Part shown: positions 20,639 to 30,274 of the stretch, piece by piece | Numbering within the stretch: position 1 is the first letter of the stretch | Layout: each line of letters opens with the position of its first letter | NCBI GenBank assembly: GCA_021234155.1 | Contig: JAJEKV010000072.1 | Location: 1,058,109-1,122,108, forward strand | Length of the DNA stretch: 64,000 bases | Direction: 5' to 3' | Source of the DNA: Isoetes taiwanensis | Taxonomy: Eukaryota; Streptophyta; Lycopodiopsida; Isoetales; Isoetaceae | Notes under the pieces: model-generated | Seen by the model: only the letters and a program-made list of their open reading frames with translations | What the model was told of the DNA's origin: nothing | Database searches by the model: none | Translations under genes and position numbers: made by a program

Positions 20639-20881
20639 TGTTAGCACATGACATGTCACACGTCATTATTCATAGATGACTAGGCATGCCTAGGTGTTGC
20701 TGACATGGTTCTCCTATAAAGCCATAGTCATGCTTTATTGTTAGATATCACTCACAAAACTAGCTATATCGTCTATCTCATTCTATCCTTGCATAGTCGT
20801 CTTCGTGCTATTCATATTCAGTCATATCTTCAATTTCGTGGATATGCTCATTTCAATGGCCGGTGTGGTCTTCTTTCATCA
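20639..20881 (+). mobile_element. Copia 3' LTR (about 243 bp)
   Basis: A purine-rich tract (CACAGGGGA) is directly followed by TGTTAGCACATGACATG at 20,639, the usual TG start of an LTR. A TATA box (TATAAA, 20,715-20,720) lies inside. If the LTR ends in CA, the natural end is TTTCATCA at 20,881, immediately at the stop codon of the PPR reading frame on the other strand. A matching 5' LTR was not found. Confidence 0.65.
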
Positions 20882-22888
20882 AGATAAATTAATGTGGGCA
20901 CCTGCCATGGCTGCTGGACCTAAGGAGATAAAAGGAGCATGGTTTCTATATGAAGCAAGCAGTGCTGTCCAAACTATAGCATTGGGTTGGATAGGCATTC
21001 TGCTAACAAAATCTAGAGCACAATCCATCCAACCTGCCCTCCCAAGAAGATCAATCATACACCCAAAATGCTCCACAGTTGGTATCAAGCAATAATTATG
21101 AGTTATTGACATGAAATAATAACATCCCTGATCCATTTGGCCGCCATGACTACATGCGTAAAGAATATTAGTTAAGGTGACATTATTTGGCATCATATGC
21201 TCCAATTGCATTCGTTTGAACAGCCGAGAGGCCAGCTCTTCACGACCATGTTGAGCATATGACCCAATAAGTGTGTTCCATGAAACGATACTGTGGTCAA
21301 GCATTTTGTCAAATATATTCTGTGCAGTCTGTAAATGTCCACACTTCCCATACATGTTGATAAGTGCGTTCTCGATAGAAGTCTCAAGCTCTAGCCCGGT
21401 GCCAATAATGGATTTGTGGATCAAAATACCTTTGGCTGTATCAGCTAAATTTGAGCATGCATCAAATGTACTTACCAAAGCAATTTTATTTGGCTTCAAG
21501 CCTTCTTGTTTCATTTCTTGCAGAATATCAAGGGCCTCTTTGTTATATTCCTGTTGCGCATATGATGCTATCATGGTTGACCATGAAATATCATCCTGCT
21601 GATCAATTCTGTCAAACAGCACTCTTGCATCTTCTAGGCTACCACATTTCCCATACATATTGATGAGAGCAGTTCCCACCACATAATCCAACCCCAATTT
21701 GCCATCTGCTTCACCATAAATAGCATAAGCATGAATCAACTTACCAATATTGCGACTCAAGCATGCATTGAGAACAGTAGTGAAAGTGATTTGGTTTGGA
21801 TTTAAGCCGTCAAGATGCATCTCCTTGAAAAGTTGTACAGCTTCTATGTCATCCCCATCCTGACAGCAGGCTGAAATCGCTGCATTGTATGATGCAACAT
21901 CCTTCCTAGTGATTTTTTCAAACATCCGCTTGGCATTTTCCACGCTCTTACACCTGCCATACATGGCCACCAATGCAGTTTTCCCAATCACGTCTGACTC
22001 TACCGTACTATCAATCATGTATGCATGAATCAGCTTGCCAATGAACAGAGCTTCTGAAGTAGAGCATGCATTCAAAATGGTAGAGAAGGTGATTTTGCTT
22101 GGTTCTATGTTTTCATGCTGCATTTGTCGAAAGAGTTGAAGGGCCTCTTTGTATCTCTCATGTTCAATAAATGCTGCAAATATAACATTCCAGGATACTA
22201 CATCCCTCTTTACCATTTTCACGAATATCTCATACGCATCATCAAGGCCCTGACACCTTGCATACATGTTGATAAGAATGTTGCAAACAATTATTTCTAA
22301 TTCCAAACAGTTGAAAAGAATACATGCATGAACCATTCTTCCTTCTGCCAAAGTTACAATATTAGAACATGATTTCAACATGGTAATGAAGGTGACCTTG
22401 TCCGGCATCACTCCTTCCCAATGCATCTGTTGAAGTAGTTGGAGGGCCTTCTTAACTTGTCCATCCTTGGAATATGCTGCAATCAAAGCTGTCCATGAAA
22501 ATACATTTTTTCTATTCATCCGATGAAAAGTTCCTTCTGCGTCCTCAACAGCCCCACATTTTCCATATGCATCAATGAGTATATTATTGAGGAAAACATC
22601 TCTATCTAATCTGTGTTTCACAATGTGATCATGAATACGCTTGACTTCTGATAAAGCACCAGCATTACACAAACGCAGAAGAGAAGCAAAGGTATCAGCG
22701 TTTACCGAGATGTTACAGTCTTTATCCAATATGTTTAGTGCGTCCCTGAGTCGTCCTTCATTGCACAATCTAATTATATCTCGAGAGCTTCCAAAAACCC
22801 AATTGCTCGCATTTCCTTGCTGTCGGTGCCGGATCAGCTGCCTCCGATGTAAAAGCAAATAAATGCGCCAACGAAAGAACGACCTCAT
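20879..22888 (-). CDS. PLS-type pentatricopeptide repeat protein, C-terminus truncated at an LTR
   Basis: An intronless 669-residue frame. The first ~35 residues (MRSFFRWRIYLLLHRRQLIR) are Arg-rich without acids, as in mitochondrial or plastid presequences. From about residue 60 on, some 17-18 repeats follow in P-L-S triplets, for example VFSWTALIAAYSKDGQ, YGKCGSLEDARVLFDRI and KITFSTILNACSTSEAL. Such proteins bind organellar transcripts and in land plants usually direct C-to-U editing. After AIVWTALLASYRNH, where the E motif should begin, the sequence becomes unlike the family and stops within about 18 residues. The stop codon lies at the end of a copia LTR, so the E (and any DYW) region appears lost. 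It is probably a truncated gene, still open, and expression is unknown. Confidence 0.9.
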   Translation of the reverse strand: MRSFFRWRIYLLLHRRQLIRHRQQGNASNWVFGSSRDIIRLCNEGRLRDALNILDKDCNISVNADTFASLLRLCNAGALSEVKRIHDHIVKHRLDRDVFLNNILIDAYGKCGAVEDAEGTFHRMNRKNVFSWTALIAAYSKDGQVKKALQLLQQMHWEGVMPDKVTFITMLKSCSNIVTLAEGRMVHACILFNCLELEIIVCNILINMYARCQGLDDAYEIFVKMVKRDVVSWNVIFAAFIEHERYKEALQLFRQMQHENIEPSKITFSTILNACSTSEALFIGKLIHAYMIDSTVESDVIGKTALVAMYGRCKSVENAKRMFEKITRKDVASYNAAISACCQDGDDIEAVQLFKEMHLDGLNPNQITFTTVLNACLSRNIGKLIHAYAIYGEADGKLGLDYVVGTALINMYGKCGSLEDARVLFDRIDQQDDISWSTMIASYAQQEYNKEALDILQEMKQEGLKPNKIALVSTFDACSNLADTAKGILIHKSIIGTGLELETSIENALINMYGKCGHLQTAQNIFDKMLDHSIVSWNTLIGSYAQHGREELASRLFKRMQLEHMMPNNVTLTNILYACSHGGQMDQGCYYFMSITHNYCLIPTVEHFGCMIDLLGRAGWMDCALDFVSRMPIQPNAIVWTALLASYRNHAPFISLGPAAMAGAHINLS

Positions 22889-23885
22889 GCGTCAAGGCAC
22901 GAGGTATCCATGGTTTTTTAGGGTTCAATTTTGCACTGGAATAAGGAGAGAACTCACAACGTAACCCAAAAAGTTTGCCCCCAAAATACTTGCATAGAAT
23001 AAAATGTTAGTTGCCTCTGCAATGTGGAAACGTAGAACATGAGATTTTGAAGGTTAACGAAAGTATTAATATACTGAAAGCATAGTTAAGGTAGGGTTTT
23101 TTGTGGCAGGATTCGAAGGTCCGCCATGGCTACAAATGGAGCGGCATGAGAAGAATGGAGGGCAAATGTTGATAGGCAATTCCGGCTATTGGCAAGGCTT
23201 TGTTTTATAAGAAACTTTAGGTATGGGATCCTGCTTGTTGCATGGTTTTATGCGGGGATTTGTGGAGTGGCAATCCTTAACACCTTTGCCCCCTCAAGTT
23301 TTATAGTGATCCAGCGGTTTCCAGTCAATCTTGATCGGGTGTGTTCTGGAGCTATAACCTGCTGCTCCACGCTAACACCACAGGATGTTATGAAATGGGC
23401 CGGATCGGTCGATTTTTGATAATGGTCGGATGGCCCAAAACTCGAGGCGGTGTATGCAGCACACCCTGCATGCATTTGATAGCCCTCAAATTTTTTGATA
23501 ACACCTCGGCCAGGCGTTATACCTCCATCAATAAAGGACATTTTTTCTCAGTGATGCGATTCCCCGGCATCCAGATTTTTGATAGCCATAGATTAGGGTT
23601 CCTCCAAAGGCATTCCCCTTTAATTTGCTTGAAGATGGGTGCAGTTTATAGGAAGATGCATCGTTGGTTTCTGGCCGTCAGGTATTTCTCTGAATTCTCT
23701 GATGGGTTGTGCAAATGCATAGAAATGGTGTGTGGGGTCCACATACCTAGCAGAGCATCATTTGCAGTTTTGTCATATGTAGGATATTCTTTCACAGAAC
23801 TTCAATTTGCTATATGCAGATTACGTCTGCTTGGAACACCCATATGCAAGTATTCTTTCACGAGCTTTCAGTTACATTTAGCACA
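22889..23885. other. Upstream region of the PPR gene, no clear gene
   Basis: Contains a 210-residue plus frame starting at 23,341 with no recognisable domain or repeat and a Cys/Phe-rich composition; I do not accept it as a gene. A second small frame (23,189-23,419) is hydrophobic. No TATA box for the PPR gene was identified with confidence. Confidence 0.35.
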
Positions 23886-24460
23886 GGTCCCGGGGGATCT
23901 CGGAGGTAAAGATCCCATCCTCCGATATCCGGGACCACTTTCAAAGGGATCCCGGATTGAAAGGCGTCGTTGAGATGCGGGCCTACGGTAGGATTAGCGA
24001 GGGCCATCTTCATTTATGCGAAAATGCGTCGGATCCGGCCATTTCGCGGTTGAAGATCCGGCCTCACTAGGGATCTAGCGGCACCCTTCCTCTGGGTTTC
24101 CTTGGTGGTGGCCAATATAGGTAGATTGTTATGCGGCCGCAGTTATCGACCTCGGGGATCCTTGCAGGGACATTGTGAGATCCGCCGGGCGTGGATGTGT
24201 GTAGCGGAGGTTATCGTGATGGTGATCACCAAATCCTCCGGGATCACGGGCCTATGTGGATCCCTTCTCGAGATCCCCTGACCATGGTTATTGACGATGG
24301 ACGTTATCCACCAAGGTGATCCCGTCCTCCGGATCCCCAGACCAATGACGTGGATCCCCTCCTCTGGGATCTTCCCCGCCTTAATTAATCCCCTCAATTT
24401 ATAAACAACATATTTTCCAGGCGGGATCCCAGGAGGGTATTTTCAGGCGGGAGATATTCT
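23886..24460. repeat. GATC-rich complex repeat, cluster 1
   Basis: A GC-rich block with repeated phrases GGGATCCCGG, GGATCTCGGAGG, GACGTGGATCCCCTCC and ATCCTCCGGGATCACGGG. Read on the minus strand it contains GGATAACGTCC, AATAACC and GGGGATCCACGTC, the same vocabulary as the block at 26.42-26.99 kb, so the two clusters are opposite in orientation. Confidence 0.7.
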
Positions 24461-24680
24461 CCGTTGTTAGATGTTCTCGGAGGAGTTCTTGGTAATAGTT
24501 AGATTTGGGGATTATATACTGATCACCAGAATTTAGTACTAATATCATAGATTTGAATTAAATTTGGACAGGCCATTAATGAGGCATACGTGGCTACTCT
24601 CTCAATCCAAAATTCATCTGTGCATAGTCCATTTTGTCAGGTGATTTCAGTGGCATTGTGGCCTCTACAGTTTTGGCCGG

Positions 24681-25098
24681 ATGCAGAAATTCTTTGCCAA
24701 GGATTTACCAAGTTACGAAGGTAAAATCAACCCTTTAGCTCGTCTTTTATTGTTTTTTAACTATTTCTTACTTTTTATAACCAAACTTACTACTGCTTAC
24801 AGATGGACGAGTCCATTCACTTGGAGATTGGCTCAGGAGAGTACTGACTTTGGCAAAATTGTAGTTTTGATGAGGGCACTCATGCGTACTCCGGCTTTGG
24901 GGGTCTACGTAACCACGAAAGATAGATGGATCTTTGAGATCACGGTCCCAAAAGCGAGAAAGAGGCGGGGAAAAAGCTGATGTGAAGAAGAAGCCGGAAG
25001 TGGAGGTAAATGGACTTTATGTGGACGCTCAATTGCTGGGAGATTTGAATGAGCAGGGGGGTAAAGATAGTGGTAAAGATTTGAATGAGCAGGATTAG
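24681..25098 (+). other. Coding-like segments with a possible small intron
   Basis: ATGCAGAAATTC opens MQKFFAKDLPSYE. A good donor (GAAG|GTAAAA, about 24,720) and acceptor (TGCTTACAG, about 24,802) bracket an AT-rich 83-nt insert. The next stretch reads WTSPFTWRLAQESTDFGK, then ALGVYVTTKDRWIFEITVPK, with a further good frame PEVEVNGLYVDAQLLGDLNE ending at a TAG near 25,098. Splicing puts the downstream region in a frame that stops early, so the model is not consistent. I do not recognise the product. It may be a decayed gene. Confidence 0.25.
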
Positions 25099-25151
25099 AT
25101 CATAGACAATGAACCAAATGGAAAACTATTGGAATACAAGAACACAGAATC

Positions 25152-25510
25152 TTAGTGTTGTTGAACCCACATGTGGATGCTAGTGGAAAGATCTTTATGT
25201 GGCTTCCATGTGTTACGAACAACTCCCTTCTCAACATTGTATACATCCCAAATTTTCAGCGCATCGTCCCTATACATACTTTCCATTCCATGCACATCAA
25301 GTTTCAATCTCCACCTCTCTTCATGCATGTTCATGACACTACGTAGGTGTGCCATTGCACAAGCTTTTCTCTGACCCATTCCTTCAATTCTTGTGCGTTC
25401 CAAGGTACTAACTTGAACTTAATTCCTTTCTCTGAGTCAATGGACTTACCATGGGCAAGGCACACCTTGGATATTCGTGTGATCAAATCCATAATAAGTG
25501 ATATGTGAAA
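25152..25510 (-). other. Coding-like minus-strand island
   Basis: The frames ITRISKVCLAHGKSIDSEKG with FKLVPWNAQELKEWVREK (about 25,500-25,370), and then HEERWRLKLDVHGMESMYR, DALKIWDVYNVEKGVV, NTWKPHKDLSTSIHMWVQQH to a stop at 25,152, look like one protein with a single shift near 25,350. The composition (Trp-rich, charged) is coding-like. No family is recognised. Confidence 0.3.
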
Positions 25511-26400
25511 ATTCTAGAAGGAGATAGAATTGCCTGATTGTGAAATGGCATTGGCAGCCCCTATGTATACCCTCTCCCCTCTCAACCCTTTTCCTCCGTC
25601 TGCCCGGTGGATGTGGTCCATCCTCAACCACATGAGTGTTTGTTGTCTTGTCTTGAGGACCAAATAAACACCAATATTTGTATTGTGCATTACAAGTTAA
25701 TATAGACCTAAGTATAATTCTAACGGTAGCACAATAAATGACTTCAAAAGCAACCACTACAAGCAAACACAATAACTTATTGGATCTTGGACTGATGATT
25801 TCAAAAACAAACACATGAATCAAACAATATCCATACCTACTCAAGGTCAAATAGGAATCCTTGTAGGGTCTCCTTAACACTCTTAGGCTCGGAATTCCTT
25901 AGTTAGAATTTGGAAAGCGCTTCACAATTCTTTAATTTTTCTCCCCAAAAATGAAATCTTGAACCTGGTTGGTATGGGTGTAGCAGGTCCAAACTACCCC
26001 CTTGAATAGTAGGTACCTGATGCTCTTAGGAATCTGAGAGCGGAATTTGTAGCAAACTAAGACTTTTGGCGGTGTTTCAAAGGCATATTCACGCTTCATT
26101 GCGAGAAAGATGTGAAAACTAAGCTGACCATGTGCAATATTTCTACCTTAACATCAGTTATGAATCGATTACCTCTTCTCTCTTCTCCTCTAAATTGTCC
26201 ATGCCTGCCGCATTCCGCTCCTGATCTCGACTTACCTCGACATGCAATAGAGAAAAAACATACTGAGAGGTAAACCCAAAGGATGGTCTCAGCACCTCCA
26301 CATGTTCTTATTGTAGTGGTCAGTCCATGCATTTGCTGGCAAATTCAAAGCTAACCCGCTGGGTTAGTCCACGCTTCAATCTCCATCATCCAAACATTTT
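25510..26400. other. No gene recognised
   Basis: Open frames on the minus strand (25,446-25,880 and 26,096-26,332) lack domains and have unbalanced composition. I see no repeats or RNA genes here. Confidence 0.35.
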
Positions 26401-26419
26401 CATATACTAGCCTCCAGAA

Positions 26420-26990
26420 TCCGCGGATATGGCAATTACTTGTGGTGATCGAGTCCGGGGCGGGATCACTTGTGGAATAACCTCCCGCGGATTAACGGCC
26501 CGGGGAAGTGTCTGGGAGGAAAGGATGATTAACAACCCGAGAGGGTTGATCGGAAGGAAGGGATCTACATCTAGGGGATCGGCATCACAAGGGATCCACG
26601 TTAAGAAACCTTCATCCACCTCGTACGAGGGATCTACCTGTTAGAAATTTGAGGATCCGGAAAAGAGGATACGCCTCGGCGGACCGCTTATCCAGATTAA
26701 TAATAGCCCGGTAGGTGATCTTGGAGGAGGAGATCCACGTCCCAGGGGTCAGGAATGCCCGAGGACAGGATCACGTCAGCAGATAACCTTTGTTGTTAAT
26801 AGCCCAGATGGTAATGATGGGATCCACGTCCAGGGAGTTGGCATCACGGGCGATCCACGTCAGGAAAGCTTCATCCACCTCAACCGGGACCCGGGATCGC
26901 CTCGACGGATAACCTCCACCATTAATAGCCCAGGCGGGGGTGATCTTGGAGGAGAGGATCCATGTCCCGATGGCCGAGGATCCCAGAGGA
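26420..26990. repeat. GATC-rich complex repeat, cluster 2
   Basis: Imperfect direct repeats built from GGATAACCTCC, TTAATAGCCCAGGNGG, TGATCTTGGAGGAG, GGATCCACGTC and GGCATCACNNGNGATCCACG. Related segments begin at about 26,576 and 26,836 (offset 259), and TAATAGCCC recurs at about 26,699, 26,800 and 26,913. The frames crossing it (for example 26,429-26,644) are products of the repeat and not genes. Confidence 0.75.
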
Positions 26991-27129
26991 CAGAATCACT
27001 TCGGTATCTCTATGGATGTAGTAAATGACCTGAAGTTGCCAATTTATGATTTGCAAGCTCAGCTTTACGTGGTAGAATTCCATGAGGATCGGAAGGTTGT
27101 TGCTTGACAAATATGTTATTCGCCTTTGC

Positions 27130-27680
27130 GATAAAAGTCACAAAGAAACATCATCCTGTGATATCAATTCTTGAGTTTGACGGGATTTAGATGCATAAAA
27201 TGAAGTTGGATGAGAGTCTTGCCTGAGATTGCCGAGTCTTGTGACTACTGTATGCTGATAATCTATATTTCCAAGTATACCTTGAGCTTTGTAGTGAAAA
27301 CGGGAAAATCCTGCAACTCCGAGAATCGTTTTTCTAACAAAGGAGCAAACCAACTTAGAGCTGGTCTTGTGAGAAGAGAATAAACCAACCCAACTTGTTC
27401 TTGGGCCGTGGGATATCTACAAGGATGGAACTGAATCACAAGCTAGATTTGATTTGAAAAACCACGAAGCTTAGACTGATGCTGTCAAACTTCTGGAGCA
27501 AGCCCATTTTAGACTCTGATGGCATCAATCCAGGGCTAGAAGTAGATTCATGTGAAGCAACCCCTTCTCTGAGCTCCTTATTGTTGAACTTCAACTGCTT
27601 GCATACTTGAACAAATTGATGGACCTGTTGTAATAAAAATGGAATCTCGTCCATAGAGACAGAAACCACCAAATATTGAT
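27130..27680 (-). mobile_element. Ty3/gypsy gag fragment
   Basis: On the minus strand: MDEIPFLLQQVHQFVQVCKQ (near 27,650), then EQVGLVYSLLTRPALSWFAP and LLEKRFSELQDFPVFTTKLK (near 27,390-27,280), then TRLGNLRQDSHPTSFYAS (near 27,230). This is the conserved Gag pattern of plant and fungal Ty3/gypsy elements ('..SLL.G.A..W..P.......F..F...', '..L..LrQg..s...Y'). Two frames are involved, so it is broken. No zinc knuckle follows before the repeat cluster at 26.99 kb. Confidence 0.8.
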
Positions 27681-28049
27681 AAAGAAATGCTTAGAATCAG
27701 AGTCGGCAAGAACCGATAAGAGATTCCAATTCAAACTGTCATGAACATACTAAAAAATATGGACAATATATGGTACTTGGAAAATACACAACGAACACAC
27801 TAAAATGCTGAAAATACTTAATAGATCAGAGCAGAATATAAGGTCTTGAGCTGAAAGGCTCAAGACTGGCGTTGAACTGAAATGTTCAATAAGAATGAGG
27901 CTCCTGTATATATATCTAGTCCAATGGTTCAGATTACGCCATTCCAGGACGAGATCGCACCAAGCATCACGCATACATTAGGTTCTAGAATATTCTAGAA
28001 TCTCTTGGAAACAGATTTTCATATGAAAGAGACGTAAGGAAATGTTTTT

Positions 28050-28140
28050 AAGAAGCATTGGTAGTTCACTTGTCAAAGGTGCGTGACTCGTAACTAGAAG
28101 GTTGCGAGTTTGAGTTTAGTTTTGTGCAACTACCCTTTTG
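28050..28140 (+). mobile_element. tRNA-derived SINE-like head
   Basis: TGGTAGTTCACTTG at 28,059-28,072 resembles an A box. GTGCGTGACTCGTAAC looks like an anticodon arm, and GTTGCGAGTTTGAGTT at 28,101-28,116 resembles a T arm and B box. The spacing is that of a tRNA gene, but the acceptor ends do not pair, so a SINE or tRNA relic is more likely than a functional tRNA gene. Confidence 0.5.
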
Positions 28141-28199
28141 CATCAGATATGCGACCATCTTTATATATCAAGTACAATAAGTTGATAGAGACCCTCCTT

Positions 28200-28800
28200 T
28201 GCTTAGCCAATTACGAACAACTATGGTTGGATTATTTATTTGCAAAATTGCTGATCCCGACATTATCGAGCAACAATTGACGATGTGGGCTCTCACCGCG
28301 AGGCTGATTCATGCCAGACTTTTCGGTATTAAGCATATTTTTCTAGGACCTTAATTGTGATATATGAGAAATCATTTGGGAAGGACTTATATTCCTTTGC
28401 TTTGTGATTTTGCAAAGAAAGGCCTTTGAGGCGTATGCCCGCGGAAAGATATATAGATGAGATAATTCGGGGGATCCCTATGGTTCTGCAAAATGTGGTC
28501 TACCAAGTGTATCAGGCATGTTCAGGCCAACTAATATCGATAGGTTAATCATTCAACAGTAGTATTGAGGTTCATCAGGGATGCCCACTCTCTCCAACAC
28601 TATTTGATCTTTACATTCATTAGTTGGAAGGTTTGCTTGCTGAACATGGGGGCAATGGGACTCAGCTTATGCACCAAATCATTATCCAGCTCATATACCA
28701 ACAATGTGGATGTCTTAGGCACACCCGGATGGTACATTGCATCACGGATGCCATGCTTGTTGCCAGAGACCGACATGCATATTAGCTTTGGCTGAGCTAA
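28200..28800 (+). mobile_element. LINE reverse transcriptase fragment
   Basis: The plus strand carries VHQGCPLSPTLFDLYIH at 28,570-28,620, a hallmark of non-LTR (LINE) reverse transcriptases, followed by LEGLLAEHGGNGTQL and QIIIQLIYQQC. The last should be the catalytic LlYADD; the two Asp residues are missing. Upstream, CDFAKKAFEAYARGK-like sequence in shifted frames corresponds to the FVDfkKAFD region. Several stops make it a dead fragment of roughly 200 codons. Non-LTR elements copy themselves by target-primed reverse transcription. Confidence 0.75.
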
Positions 28801-30100
28801 AGTGGCCTTCGTGTTATCCTCCGTAAATCAAAAGTCTCCCTCATTCACTTATGAGAATAAAAGTGGAGGTACACATAGTATTTAGGAATGGGAGATTCCT
28901 TCTACCGTTTGACGCTTCTATATCCGATTCGTGGCGGCTTGTATATGTCTGTCTGAGAACAATAGTCATAAAAAGCGAAGCTGTATGGTACAGGCCCATC
29001 AAAGCGCTACTTGATTTAAGGTATTTGGAACTGCTCACTATCTGGGACCAAAGTCACGAGGCTGGGTAGGTATTCCTTGCAGTGCGGAATGACTTGGGAG
29101 AAGATGCAGTGTTCCTACCTTCGCCACTTTGGGGGCGCCAGATTCTTTTGCAGGCAACATGTTTCTTGCCTCTCTAGAGGGTTGCAATCGATCGCCACAT
29201 CATCTACTTTCAAAGTGTAGTCAGTATGGGTAATGATCGTCTCCTCAACCTTGCTTACATTGTGGCAATGAGTCCACAATGCCTCAAAGCTTATTGGAAA
29301 AAAAAAGGAGCTCAATGGCTCTCCCGATGGAATGTGCACAAGAGGAAAGGTGCATACAAATACAGATAGAAGATCACCCCAGTGGCACCGGATGCCAGGT
29401 GCCTTTGAACATGTTAAATTCGACAAACTACCGGCGCCCGGGTTAATCCTATATGATTGAATAGAGGTCATGGTACTGCATGTTACCCATGAAGAAATGC
29501 ACACTCATCGCCTCAATTTGCGCGGTGCATATCATACTCAAAATTATAATGACCCGGAGGATGGATTGAGGGAGGTCTTGTGAGGAACATGAATTTTTGA
29601 TCTTGCCAAGCTGGGAGTAAATTGGAGAATGAGTGCCACACTCTCTTGAAGCTGTCAGAGCATTGACCATATCGAGGAGCCTTACGCTAGCAGGAGTTGG
29701 TCACACGACTAACCCGATCCACTTTATGTCTGATATTGTTGGGCGACCCCGGTGTGATTCTTGGGATTATTTGTTCAAGATGTAATGGATATGCGCACTC
29801 AGCTATATCTTTGGACAGTATCTTAACATGTATCATAATATATCATGATATATTCTTGTACAATTTATCAGCACTTTTATTACGGCCAAGGATTTTCCCT
29901 TGAAAACCCTTCGAGGCGGCGGTTTTTTAATCCTGACAATAATGTGTTTGTTGTGCTCTTTTGATTGGGCCCTACAAGCCTATTGGTCTGCCTAGACAAT
30001 AAAAATCCATTCAATTTACTCCAATTCTTAGTTATAACTTTTATCTTTGTATCAATCAAGTAGATCTCTATGTCCAGTCCTTTGAATTTGATAGTCCATC
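28801..30100. other. Mostly uncharacterised sequence
   Basis: No domain is recognised. The plus strand between 29,270 and 29,560 is coding-like in one frame (NASKLIGKKKELNGSPDGM, GAFEHVKFDKLPAPGLILYD), while a minus frame (29,115-29,504) covers the same DNA. It may be an extension of a retroelement. Confidence 0.3.
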
Positions 30101-30104
30101 GCGG

Positions 30105-30272
30105 CAATGCTTTAGTAGTTAGACTTTTGGTTTGACTTGATTCAGCCACAAGTTCAAATCCTACTGGCTATGGCTGGGTGGGAGACATGGTGAGTGAAAA
30201 TCTCACCATGTAAAGTTGTCCACCTTAAGGTGCTCATACTGATCCCTCCCTCCAATAAAAAAAGAAAAAAAA
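30105..30272 (+). mobile_element. tRNA-derived SINE candidate with A-rich tail
   Basis: TTTAGTAGTTAGACTTTTGG (A-box-like at 30,113-30,124) is followed 27 nt later by AGTTCAAATCCT (B-box-like, 30,151-30,162), both in tRNA-like spacing. A body of about 90 bp follows and ends in an A-rich tail (AATAAAAAAAGAAAAAAAA) at 30,255-30,272. Head, body and A-rich tail together are the layout of a plant SINE. Target-site duplications were not identified. Confidence 0.6.
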
Positions 30273-30274
30273 CT

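Noticed and set aside
23341-23973. 210-residue plus-strand frame
   Set aside because: No domain, odd Cys/Phe composition, its end lies in the GATC-rich repeat, and there is no supporting start or splice context.
25446-25880. 144-residue minus-strand frame
   Set aside because: Composition is mixed and no domain is visible; only its first part may overlap a real coding island in another frame.
26407-26644. Overlapping Pro/Gly-rich frames on both strands
   Set aside because: Products of the GATC-rich direct repeat.
28050-28140. Functional tRNA gene
   Set aside because: A- and B-box-like segments are present, but acceptor-stem pairing and a proper T-loop are lacking, so a SINE or tRNA relic is more likely.
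29115-29504. 129-residue minus-strand frame
   Set aside because: The opposite strand is at least as coding-like; Cys/Ser-rich content without a domain.
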